From NCBI RefSeq assembly GCF_002855515.1, contig NZ_PKRP01000004.1:62001-126000 (forward strand): a DNA stretch of 64,000 nt, given 5' to 3'. Positions 18,487 to 27,452 of this stretch are shown here, in pieces (positions within the stretch are counted from its first letter, which is position 1; each line of letters begins with the position of its first letter). Position numbers and translations under genes: made by a program. The notes under the pieces are model-generated. The model searched no databases. It worked only from the letters and a program-made list of their open reading frames with translations, and was not told the origin of the DNA. This stretch comes from Rhizobium sp. TH135 (GTDB taxonomy: Bacteria > Pseudomonadota > Alphaproteobacteria > Rhizobiales > Rhizobiaceae).

Positions 18487-19920
18487 TTAGGCCGCACTCG
18501 GCCGATGCACCGTCTTGATCTCGAGGAAGTCTTCAAGCCCGAACATGCCGCCTTCGCGCCCGTTGCCCGACTGTTTGTAGCCGCCGAACGGGCTGCCATA
18601 GCGATGGGGCGCGCCATTGATATGCACCATGCCGGCGCGAAGCCGCGCGGCCACGCGTTCGGCGCGGTCGAGGTCTCCGGACTGAATGTAGGCGGCCAGG
18701 CCGTAATTGGTGTCGTTGGCCACCTCGATCGCTTCCTCCTCGGTGTCGAAGGGAATGATCGCCAGCACCGGACCGAAGACCTCATCGCGGGCGATCCGCA
18801 TCTGGTTATTGACGCCGGCAAAGATGGTCGGCTTGACGAAGTAGCCTGTCTCGAAACCCTCAGGCTTGCCGGGGCCACCAACGAGAAGCTCAGCGCCCTC
18901 AGCGATGCCAGCCTCGATCAGTGTCTGGACGCGGCCATATTGGATGTCGCTGACCAGCGGGCCGATATGTTCGCCGGCTTCTTCTGGATTGCCGACCTTG
19001 ACCTCGCTGCCGACGCGCCGGGCAATGTCGACGGCTTTGTCGTAGACAGATCGCTGGACCAGAAGGCGCGTCGGAGCGTCACAGGACTGGCCGGAATTGT
19101 TGAAGCATTCGAGCACACTGCCGGTAATGCGCTCTTCGAGATCCGCATCCTCGAAGACGATGTTTGGAGACTTGCCGCCGAGTTCGAGGGTGACGCGCTT
19201 GACGGTATCGGCGGCATCCTTGCTGACCGCGGTACCGGCGCGGGTCGAGCCGGTAAAGGACATCATGTCGATGTCCCGGTGCTGCGAGAGCGCTGCACCA
19301 ACATTGATGCCATCGCCATTCACTAGGTTGAACGTGCCGGCCGGGAAGCCAGCCTCGTGGACCATCTCGGCGTAAAGCAGGGCGTTGAGAGGCGTGAATT
19401 CTGACGGTTTCAACACGCAGGTCGAGCCGGTTGCGAGCGCCGGAACGACCTTCAGGGCGATCTGGTTGATCGGCCAGTTCCACGGGGTGATCAGGCCGCA
19501 GACGCCGATCGGCTCGCGCAGCACGATATCGCCGTTAGGCAGTACTTCGCGCAGCTTGATGCGCTTCAGCGCCTCGATGAAACCTTCGAGGTGGCCGACG
19601 CCGACATGCGCCTGCTGATCGGTGCTCATGGTGATTGGCGCGCCGAGTTCGAGCGTTATGGTACGGGCCATTTCGTCGTAGCGGCGGGTGTAGATCTCAA
19701 GCAGCTTTTCGAGAAGCGCGATACGTTCGTCGAGGCTGGTGCGGCTGTAGCTCTGAAATGCCGTCTTGGCAGCGGCAACCGCGCGGTCGATATCGGCCGC
19801 CGTGCCCATCGAGATCACGGCGATCGGCTTTTCGGTCGCGGGGTTGATGACCTCCAGGTCGTGAGGCGCGATCGGATCGACCCACTCGCCGTTGATGTAG
19901 AACTTGCGCTTGTCGAGCAT
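18487..19920 (-). CDS. NAD(P)-dependent aldehyde dehydrogenase
   Basis: A 477-residue aldehyde dehydrogenase superfamily enzyme. Seen are TPWNWPINQIALKVVPALATG (cofactor cleft), FTGSTRAG, catalytic Glu in VTLELGGKSPN and nucleophilic Cys in NNSGQSCDAPTR. It oxidises an aldehyde to an acid. The start follows GGGAGGCACGC. It is the last gene of a six-gene minus-strand operon with a spermidine-type ABC transporter, 12 nt after the metallo-hydrolase gene. An amino-aldehyde from polyamine-like compounds would fit the transporter, but this is inference. Confidence 0.9.
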   Translation of the reverse strand: MLDKRKFYINGEWVDPIAPHDLEVINPATEKPIAVISMGTAADIDRAVAAAKTAFQSYSRTSLDERIALLEKLLEIYTRRYDEMARTITLELGAPITMSTDQQAHVGVGHLEGFIEALKRIKLREVLPNGDIVLREPIGVCGLITPWNWPINQIALKVVPALATGSTCVLKPSEFTPLNALLYAEMVHEAGFPAGTFNLVNGDGINVGAALSQHRDIDMMSFTGSTRAGTAVSKDAADTVKRVTLELGGKSPNIVFEDADLEERITGSVLECFNNSGQSCDAPTRLLVQRSVYDKAVDIARRVGSEVKVGNPEEAGEHIGPLVSDIQYGRVQTLIEAGIAEGAELLVGGPGKPEGFETGYFVKPTIFAGVNNQMRIARDEVFGPVLAIIPFDTEEEAIEVANDTNYGLAAYIQSGDLDRAERVAARLRAGMVHINGAPHRYGSPFGGYKQSGNGREGGMFGLEDFLEIKTVHRPSAA

Positions 19921-19932
19921 GCGTGCCTCCCG

Positions 19933-20670
19933 TCAGATTGTCTTATGTTTTGCGTCGAGCCAACCGGTGATCAACTCCCGGTATCGTTCGCCGCTGAAGC
20001 TCGGAAAATGGCCACCATGCACCAGCCGCACCTCGATCCGCAGCAGGCGCTCCATGGATGCGTGATAGTCATGGGCGTTCGAATGGTAGGTGTCCTCGAT
20101 CAGCGGACCGTCGTAGAGAATGTCGCCGGAGAACAGGATCTCGGTTGCCTTCTCATAGAGTGCGATACCCCCGGGGGAATGGCCGGGTGTGTGGATCACC
20201 TCGAACTGCCGATCTCCGAGATCGATCATGTCACCGTCCTCCAGCAGCCGCGTCGCCGGCGCCCGCTTCACGGAGTAGCATTTCGAGCAGTAGGGTTCGG
20301 GCGGCAGCGCGTCGAAGATGTCGTCGGTGACGTAAGGATCAGCCAGCGTGTTTTCGCGTGTCGGATCTGCGAGCAGATCCGCCTCTGCCGAATGGACCGC
20401 ACGGCATTCGAATTCATGGTGGCAGCCGATGTGATCGAAATGGGTGTGGCTTGCCACCGCGATCAGCTCGCGCTCGGTGACAAGCGGCACCCACTCACGA
20501 AGCGAAACGACACCCATGCCACTGTCGACAAGCATGTCGCGATCTCGCCCGCGCACATGCCAGATGTTGCAGCGATAGAATTCCTGGATATGCGGCTCGC
20601 AGATATAGGTCACGTCATCGTCGAGACGGCGGACACTATACCAGTCCTCAGGGCGCATGCGCGATTTCAT
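19933..20670 (-). CDS. Metallo-beta-lactamase-fold hydrolase
   Basis: A 245-residue protein with the zinc signature HTHFDHIG (HxHxDH), a downstream HTPGHSPGG, a central GDILYD aspartate and a C-terminal GGHFPSF histidine, so a full dinuclear metal site is likely. The start ATG 20670 follows TAGGAGACACTTG. It lies 10 nt after the ABC ATPase stop. The family covers glyoxalase II-like thioesterases, lactonases and others; the YCSKCYS cysteine pair is unusual and I cannot assign it. It probably hydrolyses an ester, lactone or thioester in the pathway of the transported ligand. Confidence 0.82.
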   Translation of the reverse strand: MKSRMRPEDWYSVRRLDDDVTYICEPHIQEFYRCNIWHVRGRDRDMLVDSGMGVVSLREWVPLVTERELIAVASHTHFDHIGCHHEFECRAVHSAEADLLADPTRENTLADPYVTDDIFDALPPEPYCSKCYSVKRAPATRLLEDGDMIDLGDRQFEVIHTPGHSPGGIALYEKATEILFSGDILYDGPLIEDTYHSNAHDYHASMERLLRIEVRLVHGGHFPSFSGERYRELITGWLDAKHKTI

Positions 20671-20680
20671 CAAGTGTCTC

Positions 20681-21766
20681 CTAAGCGTCGGCGAGAGCGA
20701 CGATGGTATCTGCCTTGACCGTCAACTCGAATTCATCGCCCGGCTGCGGGTGTGCGGTTTGCGGCAGATGGGCGGTTATGACGATCTCGGAATTGCCGTT
20801 GGGCTGAAGGTGGCATCGGTGATGCGCTCCGAAGAAGGCGCTGTCGGTGATCCGCGCATGGCCGAGCGCAACCATTGCGCCCTCTTCGCCGGCGGACCGG
20901 AAATGTTCGGGGCGAATGCACAGGGTGATCTTATGGTCTGGCGACGGCGTGTCCCCGGTGAAAGCCGTGATGGGGATGATCGCTGAGCCGAGCGCCGTTT
21001 CCACCTGCGCTTCGCCTTCCGCAATCGAGATCACCCGACCGGGCAGGAAGTTGGCCTCGCCCATGAAACCTGCGGCAAACAGCGAGCGCGGCCGCATATA
21101 GATGTCCGAGGGTCTGCCGACATCTTCGATCCGGCCGTGGTTCATCACCACGATCCGGTCAGCGATCGCCATGGCCTCTTCCTGATCGTGGGTGACATGG
21201 ATGAAGGTGGTGCCGACACGCTTCTGGATGGCCTTCAGTTCGTCCTGCATCTGGCGGCGAAGCTTCAGATCCAGCGCGCCGAGCGGCTCGTCGAGCAGCA
21301 GCACATCAGGATCGACGGCAAGCGCGCGGGCAAGCGCCACACGCTGACGCTGGCCGCCGGAAAGCTCGTGCGGTTTCTTCGACGCGGAGGCCTTGAGCCC
21401 CACGAGATCGAGCATGGCGAGCGCCTTTTCGTTGCGTTCGGCCTTTCCCATACCGCGCATGCGCAGACCAAAGCCGACATTGTCGATGAGCTTCATGTGC
21501 GGAAACAGCGCGTAGTCCTGGAACATGGTCGTGGTCGGCCGTTTTGCCGGCTCGACATGTGTCATGTCCTTACCGCCGATAGCGATCGTGCCAGCGCTCG
21601 GCTCGATAAAGCCACCCAGGATCGAAAGCAGGGTCGTCTTGCCGCAACCCGACGGGCCAAGAAGCACGATGAACTCGCCGGCGGCAATCTCCAGCGAGAC
21701 ATCGTCGAGCGCGCGGAAGGCACCGAAGACTTTCGTGGCGTTTCGGATCGAGACGTCTGCGGTCAT
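20681..21766 (-). CDS. Spermidine/putrescine-type ABC transporter ATPase (PotA-like)
   Basis: A 361-residue ATPase. Walker A is GPSGCGKT, signature LSGGQRQRV, Walker B LLLDEPLGALD, and the H-loop THDQEEA. The C-terminal roughly 110 residues form the TOBE domain typical of PotA/FbpC proteins. The start at 21766 overlaps the permease stop (ATGA, 21763-21766); the frame continues upstream only as a shadow of the permease gene. It drives import by the two minus-strand permeases. Confidence 0.93.
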   Translation of the reverse strand: MTADVSIRNATKVFGAFRALDDVSLEIAAGEFIVLLGPSGCGKTTLLSILGGFIEPSAGTIAIGGKDMTHVEPAKRPTTTMFQDYALFPHMKLIDNVGFGLRMRGMGKAERNEKALAMLDLVGLKASASKKPHELSGGQRQRVALARALAVDPDVLLLDEPLGALDLKLRRQMQDELKAIQKRVGTTFIHVTHDQEEAMAIADRIVVMNHGRIEDVGRPSDIYMRPRSLFAAGFMGEANFLPGRVISIAEGEAQVETALGSAIIPITAFTGDTPSPDHKITLCIRPEHFRSAGEEGAMVALGHARITDSAFFGAHHRCHLQPNGNSEIVITAHLPQTAHPQPGDEFELTVKADTIVALADA

Positions 21767-22551
21767 TGGGATTTCCCGGATTTCCTGAAGACGGCGAGTT
21801 CCATGACGATGAGGAACGCGACGGAGATGAGGAAGACGACGCTGCCGATGGCGTTGGTCTTTGGGTCGAGGCCGGAGCGCAGCATGCTCCAGATCTCGAC
21901 CGGCAGGGTCACGTCGAAGCGCGACAGCAGGAATGCGATGATGAATTCGTCCCAGCTGAACGTCACCGACAGAAAGAAGGCGGCGAGGATGGATGGCATC
22001 AGCATTGGCGCGGTGACAAGCGTCATGACTTGCCAGTCCTTCGCGCCAAGATCCCGTGCTGCACGTTCGATATTGACCTGATGGCCGCCCATAGAGGCGT
22101 AGATGATCGCAAAGCAGAGCGGCAAATTGATCACGACATGACCGATGCCGACGGTCCATAGCGATAGCGAAACATTGAGCCTGGAGAGCAGTGATAGCAG
22201 ACCGAGCCCAATAATCAGCGTGCTGACCGTCATCGGCGCGACGATCAAGGCGCGCTGCAAGCCGGATGCGGGAAGCTTGTAGCGGGCAAAGGCATAGGCT
22301 GCGAGGAAGCCGAGCAGGCAGGAGATCGCGGACGAGATTATCGCGACGATCAGCGAGTTGAACAGCGCCGACATCAACTTTTCGTCGGCGAAGATCTCGC
22401 CGTACCACTTCCAGGTCAGGCCATGCAGGGGTGGCACAGGCAGCGTGCCGTCCTGGAAGGAGAAGATCACGAGAACGGCGACCGGCAGGAAGATGAAAAC
22501 ATAGAGCCCGCCGGCGTAAAGGATCGCAAGTGCCGTGTTGAGATGCCGCAT
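21763..22551 (-). CDS. Spermidine/putrescine-type ABC permease (PotC-like)
   Basis: A 262-residue inner-membrane protein with six predicted helices. The EAA loop is seen in NIERAARDLGAKDWQVMTLVTAPMLMPSILAAFFLSVTFSWDEFIIAFLL. I set the start at ATG 22551, 2 nt after the upstream permease stop and preceded by GGAGAGGA; an upstream start would add nine poorly hydrophobic residues. It pairs with the PotB-like subunit. Confidence 0.9.
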   Translation of the reverse strand: MRHLNTALAILYAGGLYVFIFLPVAVLVIFSFQDGTLPVPPLHGLTWKWYGEIFADEKLMSALFNSLIVAIISSAISCLLGFLAAYAFARYKLPASGLQRALIVAPMTVSTLIIGLGLLSLLSRLNVSLSLWTVGIGHVVINLPLCFAIIYASMGGHQVNIERAARDLGAKDWQVMTLVTAPMLMPSILAAFFLSVTFSWDEFIIAFLLSRFDVTLPVEIWSMLRSGLDPKTNAIGSVVFLISVAFLIVMELAVFRKSGKSQ

Positions 22552-22553
22552 GG

Positions 22554-23417
22554 TTACGTCCTCTCCATCTTCAGCCATCGGGCACAGGCGAGGTAGGCGA
22601 TCGTGACCACCACCATCAGCACCAGCGAAAGGGCGGCTGCCATGGGGAAATCGGCGCGGCGGCCGAGCTGCAGCATGATCACCTGCGGCAATACGAGCTC
22701 ATTGTTGCCGCCGAGGATCTGCGGGGTGATGTAATCCCCGATGCACAGCACGAAGGTAAGGAAGGCACCGACCATGATGCCGGGCAGCGTCAGTGGCAGG
22801 ATCACGTGCCAGAAGGTCTGGAAGCCGTTTGCGCCGAGATCGGCTGCCGCGCGGCGGTAGTTCGGCGAGAGCTGAACGAGATTGGCATAGATCGTCAGGG
22901 TCAGCAGCATGACGAAGAAATGCACGAAGCCGATCACCGTGCCGGTCCGCGTTGCAGACAGTTCGAGCGGCTCGGCGATCAGGCCCGTCCACATCAGCAC
23001 TTGGTTCACGACACCACCCTTGGACAGAACCAGCAGCCAGGAATAGGAGCGCACCACATAGGAGGTCCAGAACGGAAGAATTGCCATGATCAGGGCAAAG
23101 CGTTGCCAGCGTCGCGGCACGCGTTCGGCAATGATCCAGGCCAGCGGATAGGCAAGCAGGATCGAAATGATCGTGACGGTGAGTGTCACCTCGAGCGAAT
23201 TGAACAGCGCTTTCAAGAAATGCGGCTTGCCGAAGAAGGCGGCGTAGTTGTCGAGCGTCCAGGTGGCGACGATCTCGCGGCCTTCGCGCTTCCAGAAGCT
23301 GATCGCCGCCATGTAGAGGAAGGGCACGAGAAAGAAGGCCACGGTCCAGAGGACCGCCGGCAGCGCAAATCCCCAGGCCTTGCGGCGTTCTCTGCGCTCG
23401 AGCGCGGTGGCGGTCAT
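22554..23417 (-). CDS. Spermidine/putrescine-type ABC permease (PotB-like)
   Basis: A 287-residue membrane protein with six predicted helices and the EAA-type loop YRRAAADLGANGFQTFWHVILPLTLPGIMVGAFLTFVLCIGDYITPQILGG, typical of PotB. The preferred start is ATG 23417 (MTATALERRERR), with GGAG 10 nt upstream; a GTG at 23495 would add 26 residues. The 230-bp gap to the binding-protein gene is unusually long for this operon. Confidence 0.88.
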   Translation of the reverse strand: MTATALERRERRKAWGFALPAVLWTVAFFLVPFLYMAAISFWKREGREIVATWTLDNYAAFFGKPHFLKALFNSLEVTLTVTIISILLAYPLAWIIAERVPRRWQRFALIMAILPFWTSYVVRSYSWLLVLSKGGVVNQVLMWTGLIAEPLELSATRTGTVIGFVHFFVMLLTLTIYANLVQLSPNYRRAAADLGANGFQTFWHVILPLTLPGIMVGAFLTFVLCIGDYITPQILGGNNELVLPQVIMLQLGRRADFPMAAALSLVLMVVVTIAYLACARWLKMERT

Positions 23418-23629
23418 CGACGGGATACTCCGTTCATGCAGGGCAATCGGCTCGGCTGGCAGGTTTTCATGATGGCCGATCTTCAAGGCGGCCACAAATC
23501 TTCAGGGCCGAACTTCTGTCGAAAGCGCGCAGTTCTTCATCGCAGCATGTGACCGCAGGGGCCGCGATGCTCGCGATGAAATAACAGCGTGAGGGAAAGC
23601 TTGGGGTGCGGACGGAAGACACCTACCGC

Positions 23630-23657
23630 GCCCTTTATGGGCAGCGTTTATTGCTGC
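23630..23657 (-). terminator. Small hairpins just after the PotD-like gene
   Basis: gccctttatgggc (23630-23642) and gcagc/gctgc (23641-23645, 23653-23657) can form short stems overlapping the stop of the binding-protein gene. They may reduce read-through into the permease genes. The stems are short and partly exclude each other. Confidence 0.3.
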
Positions 23658-24721
23658 AGCATTTCGGTCCAGACGTCCTGCATGGCCGCGTCGAGATCGG
23701 CATTGGCCACCGGATAGAGCTGGGTGTTCTTCAGGTATTCGGGTTGCTTGTCCCACCGCAGTGCGGTCTTCTGCTGGTCGTTCAGCTGCTCGCCGGCCTT
23801 GGCGTTTGCCGGCATGCCCCAATAGCAGGACGAAGTGGCTAGGCGAGCCTGGCCTTCTGGGCTCATGATATACTGCACGAACTTGATGGCCAGATCCTGC
23901 TTGGTCGAATCTTTGAACACGCCGATCGACTGTGCCCAGCGCAAGGCGCCCTGCTTCGGCACGGTCCAGTCGAGGTCCGGCTTTTCGGCGGTTAGACCTG
24001 CGGTCACCCACTCGCCGCCGCCGAGGATGATGTCGACCTCGCCGCTGACAAGCGCGGTCTGCGAGGCGACAACGTCACTCACCTGACGCGAGACCTTCTT
24101 CATCTCGAAGAGTTTTTCCTTGATCGCCGGGAGATCGGCTTCCGTCAGGTCGGCGGTGTTCTTGCCGATAGCAAGGCCGGTCAGGCCGATCATCGGCAGG
24201 TAGTAGTCATAGAGCGCGATGCGACCCTTGTATTTCTCGGACCAGAAGATCGACAGGTCTTCCATGTCCTTCGGATCGACCTTGCTCTTGTCGTAGGAAA
24301 TCGTGTTGTAGCCGAACTTTTCCGTCACGGCGTAGATCTTGCCGTCCTTGGTGTTGTTGGCTTCCATGCGGACTTCCGGAAAGATATCGGCCATCGGCAG
24401 CTTGTCGGCCGGAATTTCGGCAAGAAGATCCATTTCGACGGCGCGGGGCACGTCGACACCGTCGATCACGAAGACGTCCCAGTCGCCCGGGCGCGACTGC
24501 TCGACGATCGAGAGACCGGCGCCGGTTCCCTCATATTCCTTGAGATTGACCTTGACGTTGTTCGCCTTTTCGAAGGGCTCGATCAGCGCCGGGTCGGTGT
24601 GGTCGCACCAGACGAGGGCATTCAGCTCCTCCTGAGCATGAGCCCCTCCGGACAAGGCGGAGATGGCAACGGTCGCAAGAAGCAGGCGGCGGGAGAGCCC
24701 GCCCAGTACGGTCTTTTCCAT
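23648..24721 (-). CDS. PotD-like extracellular solute-binding protein
   Basis: A 357-residue periplasmic protein. The N terminus (MEKTVLGGLSRRLLLATVAISALSGGAHAQ) is a signal peptide. The mature part (LNALVWCDHTDPALIEPFEKANNVKVNLKEYEGTGAGLSIVEQSRPGDWDVFVIDGVDVPRAVEMDLLAEI) fits the spermidine/putrescine-type binding family. It is the first gene of the minus-strand operon and is divergent from the TetR gene. Ligand unknown; a polyamine or amino-acid derivative is typical of the family. Confidence 0.9.
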   Translation of the reverse strand: MEKTVLGGLSRRLLLATVAISALSGGAHAQEELNALVWCDHTDPALIEPFEKANNVKVNLKEYEGTGAGLSIVEQSRPGDWDVFVIDGVDVPRAVEMDLLAEIPADKLPMADIFPEVRMEANNTKDGKIYAVTEKFGYNTISYDKSKVDPKDMEDLSIFWSEKYKGRIALYDYYLPMIGLTGLAIGKNTADLTEADLPAIKEKLFEMKKVSRQVSDVVASQTALVSGEVDIILGGGEWVTAGLTAEKPDLDWTVPKQGALRWAQSIGVFKDSTKQDLAIKFVQYIMSPEGQARLATSSCYWGMPANAKAGEQLNDQQKTALRWDKQPEYLKNTQLYPVANADLDAAMQDVWTEMLQQ

Positions 24722-24800
24722 AAGTTCACCCTCTTGTCGAAGGCCCCGAGCGGACCCTCGCGTTGATCAGAATAGCGCTCGTTTCGGCGCCTTGAGAAAA

Positions 24801-24842
24801 AGATTGAGTGAATTCATTTTTTAAGTCAATCTCAAATTTGAG
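24801..24842. promoter_or_regulatory. Operator candidates for the TetR regulator
   Basis: The 142-bp divergent gap holds agattga (24801-24807) with tcaatct (24826-24832), a 7-bp inverted repeat, and directly next to it CTCAAATTTGAG (24831-24842), a perfect 12-bp palindrome 21 bp before the TetR start. Either suits a TetR dimer controlling both directions. Confidence 0.5.
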
Positions 24843-24863
24843 GAGATTCCAACGGAGTTAGCC

Positions 24864-25490
24864 ATGACCGGATTGCGCGCCCGACAGAAGGCCGACAGGA
24901 ACCGTCGCATCCTGGAAGCGGCCACCACTCTGTTCCGCGAACAGGGCTACGACAGTGCGCGCATCGAGGACATTGCCGAGATGGCGGAGGTCTCGGTCGG
25001 CACGCTCTACAACTACTATCAGAACAAGGGCGATGTTCTCGTCGCCACGGTTTCTATGGAAGTGACCGAAGTGCTCGAAGCCGGCGAACGCATCGTCGCG
25101 AACCCGCCACTCAGCGTGATCGAGGCGCTCGGCGCGCTGATCAACCAGTATTATGATCACTCACTCGTCTATCTCAGCAAGGAGATGTGGCGCACCGCCA
25201 TGGCATCCGCGATCCAGCAGCCAGAGACGCCGCTCTCGAAGCGCTATACCGAACTCGACGGGCGTCTCTGTGCCCAGGTTGTTCAGCTCATAGAGACGCT
25301 CCAGCGGCGTGGCGTGGTCATCGCCGGCGTCGACGCGCGGGCGCTGGGAGAGGTCTTCTTCAACAATCTCAACATGATGTTCATCGAGTTCTGCAAGCAC
25401 GAGAGCATGCCGCTTGAAGAGCTCAAGGCCCGAGTCGCCGAGCAGAATCGCCCGATCGCCGAGTTGATCAGCAGCGTGAAACGCGTCTGA
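24864..25490 (+). CDS. TetR-family transcriptional regulator
   Basis: A 208-residue protein with the TetR helix-turn-helix in residues 8-55 (RQKADRNRRILEAATTLFREQGYDSARIEDIAEMAEVSVGTLYNYYQNKGDVL) and an all-helical ligand domain. It is preceded by CGGAG and is divergent from the PotD-like gene. It probably represses the transporter, hydrolase and dehydrogenase operon until a ligand binds. Confidence 0.9.
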   Translation: MTGLRARQKADRNRRILEAATTLFREQGYDSARIEDIAEMAEVSVGTLYNYYQNKGDVLVATVSMEVTEVLEAGERIVANPPLSVIEALGALINQYYDHSLVYLSKEMWRTAMASAIQQPETPLSKRYTELDGRLCAQVVQLIETLQRRGVVIAGVDARALGEVFFNNLNMMFIEFCKHESMPLEELKARVAEQNRPIAELISSVKRV

Positions 25491-25511
25491 CACCACCGAA
25501 ATCCCGAAGAA

Positions 25512-25916
25512 ATGACAGAGATGACAGAACATACGAGCGAAGTGCTTTCCGCAGCCGATGCCCTGGTGGCAGCCTTCGGCCGTCACGATACCAAAGCTTA
25601 TTTTGATGCCTTCGCGCCGTCGGCGACTTTCATTTTCTACAATCTCGATCGCACCCTTGCCAATCGCGCGGCCTACGAGGCGGAATGGGCGCTGTGGGAA
25701 AGCCGCGACGGCTTTAGCGTCAAGGCCTGCCGCTCGACGAACCGCAGCGTGCACATCGTCGGCGATATCGCCATCTTCACCCATGCGGTGGAGACCGATC
25801 TCATGATTGGCGGCGAAGCGATGACGAACCACGAGCGTGAGACGATCGTCTTTGCCCATCAGCCGGACGGTCGTTGGCTGGCCATTCACGAGCATCTTTC
25901 GCCGCTCCCGGTGTAG
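25512..25916 (+). CDS. NTF2/SnoaL-like small protein
   Basis: A 134-residue protein of the NTF2-like fold (ADALVAAFGRHDTKAYFDAFAPSATFIFYNLDRTLANRAAYEAEWALWESRDGF, ending GRWLAIHEHLSPLPV). Such proteins bind or isomerise small molecules; the DUF3225/SnoaL group includes helpers of catabolic operons. It starts 21 nt after the TetR gene, so they probably form one transcript. A second in-frame ATG at 25521 is possible. Precise role unknown. Confidence 0.75.
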   Translation: MTEMTEHTSEVLSAADALVAAFGRHDTKAYFDAFAPSATFIFYNLDRTLANRAAYEAEWALWESRDGFSVKACRSTNRSVHIVGDIAIFTHAVETDLMIGGEAMTNHERETIVFAHQPDGRWLAIHEHLSPLPV

Positions 25917-26054
25917 TGGTTGCCTCGCCGCAGCCCTTCTTGCCCTTGGCCTGATCTGGACGTGGTGATGCGCTGGGCCGGCATGGATGAACATACCGCC
26001 CGGTAGTCCTAAACGGCTCAATGGTGTTACACCGGTTATGGCTGGGAAGCCGCC

Positions 26055-27338
26055 ATGCAAAACACCAAGACGAGCTGGAACATGAAGCACCGCACGCTGC
26101 TGGAGAACCTGTTTCAGGCGGCCGTTCAGGCCGCTAATCCGCTGGCCGGGATCCGCGCGCACCTTCCGCCACCGCCAGTCGGCGGCCGAACCGTGGTGGT
26201 CGGTGCCGGCAAAGGGGCGGCCCAGATGGCAGCGGCCCTTGAGAGCCTTTGGCCGGACCCGCTCTCGGGCCTTGTCGTGACACGCTACGGCTATGCCTGC
26301 CCCACGCAATCAATCGAAGTGATCGAGGCCGCGCACCCGGTGCCGGATGAGGCGGGGCTCGTTGCCTCCAGACGGTTGCTGGATCTCGTGGCCGGGCTCA
26401 ATCCGCAAGATCTCGTCATCGCCCTCATCTCCGGCGGTGGTTCGGCGCTTCTGCCTGCACCTCCACCAGGCCTGAGGCTCGATGACGAGATCGCACTCAA
26501 TCAGGTGCTCCTGTCCTCCGGAGCGCCGATTTCCGCCATGAACGTGGTGCGCAAACATGTCTCCATGATCAAGGGTGGTCGGCTGGCGGCGGCAACGAAA
26601 GCGCGCGTGGTCAGCCTCATCGTCTCGGACATCCCCGGCGACATTCCATCCTTCGTTGCATCCGGGCCGACAGTTGCTGATGCTTCAACGCAGGAGGATG
26701 CACTCGCCATCATCGAGAACTATAAACTCGACCTGCCGACCGGGGTGATGGCGCATCTGCGCTCGCCTGCCGCCGATGCCCCGAGGACGGACGATCCCCG
26801 CTTGTCCCGCAACGAACACCACGTTGTGGCTTCTGCAGGCTTGTCTCTGGAAGCCGCCGCACGCGTCGCTCTTACGGCGGGCTTCACGCCGCATATCCTC
26901 TCCGATTCGATCGAGGGCGAAAGCCGTGACGTCGCCCTGGTCCATGCAGCCATGGCGCGGGAGATCGCGACAAAGGGCCGCCCGTTTCCGCGACCTTCCG
27001 TTCTTCTCTCCGGTGGGGAGACCACGGTCACCCTTCGCGGCGATGGAGGACGCGGTGGGCGCAACAGCGAGTTTGCGCTCGCACTTGCTCTCGCCGTCGA
27101 CGGACTATCGATCACGGCACTGGCGGCAGATACGGACGGCATCGACGGTGTAGGCGACCATGCGGGCGCGCTCGTCGACGGAGGAACCGTCGCGCGCCTC
27201 CGGGCGGCTGGCTTCGAAGCACGAAAACTGCTCGCGCAGAACGACAGCTATTCGGGCTTCGAGGCGATTGGCGACCTCCTGGTGACAGGCCCGACCGGCA
27301 CCAATGTCAATGATTTCAGGGCCATCATCATCGAGTAG
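26055..27338 (+). CDS. Glycerate 2-kinase (GckA/MOFRL family)
   Basis: A 427-residue type II glycerate kinase. The N-terminal domain shows VVVGAGKGAAQMAAALE and LISGGGSALLPAPPPGL; the C-terminal MOFRL domain shows LLSGGETTVTLRGDGGRGGRNSEFALALAL, DTDGIDG and NDSYSGFEAIGDLLVTGPTGTNVND. The enzyme phosphorylates D-glycerate to 2-phosphoglycerate, feeding tartronate, hydroxypyruvate or sugar-acid catabolism into glycolysis. It stands alone, 138 bp after the NTF2-like gene. An internal ATG at 26082 is an alternative start. Confidence 0.93.
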   Translation: MQNTKTSWNMKHRTLLENLFQAAVQAANPLAGIRAHLPPPPVGGRTVVVGAGKGAAQMAAALESLWPDPLSGLVVTRYGYACPTQSIEVIEAAHPVPDEAGLVASRRLLDLVAGLNPQDLVIALISGGGSALLPAPPPGLRLDDEIALNQVLLSSGAPISAMNVVRKHVSMIKGGRLAAATKARVVSLIVSDIPGDIPSFVASGPTVADASTQEDALAIIENYKLDLPTGVMAHLRSPAADAPRTDDPRLSRNEHHVVASAGLSLEAAARVALTAGFTPHILSDSIEGESRDVALVHAAMAREIATKGRPFPRPSVLLSGGETTVTLRGDGGRGGRNSEFALALALAVDGLSITALAADTDGIDGVGDHAGALVDGGTVARLRAAGFEARKLLAQNDSYSGFEAIGDLLVTGPTGTNVNDFRAIIIE

Positions 27339-27452
27339 CAACGCGATCATCCTCGCGACAGCGCACAGCGAGTACCCGAGGGACCAGCGCATCGCGACCA
27401 TCAGTTGGTATCGGCCGCGATGCTCTGGTTGATCAGGAACGCATGCCGGCTC

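Noticed and set aside
25917..26054. Possible short gene remnant between the NTF2-like gene and the glycerate kinase
   Set aside because: No ribosome binding site, no recognisable domain and only very short open frames; treated as plain intergenic DNA.
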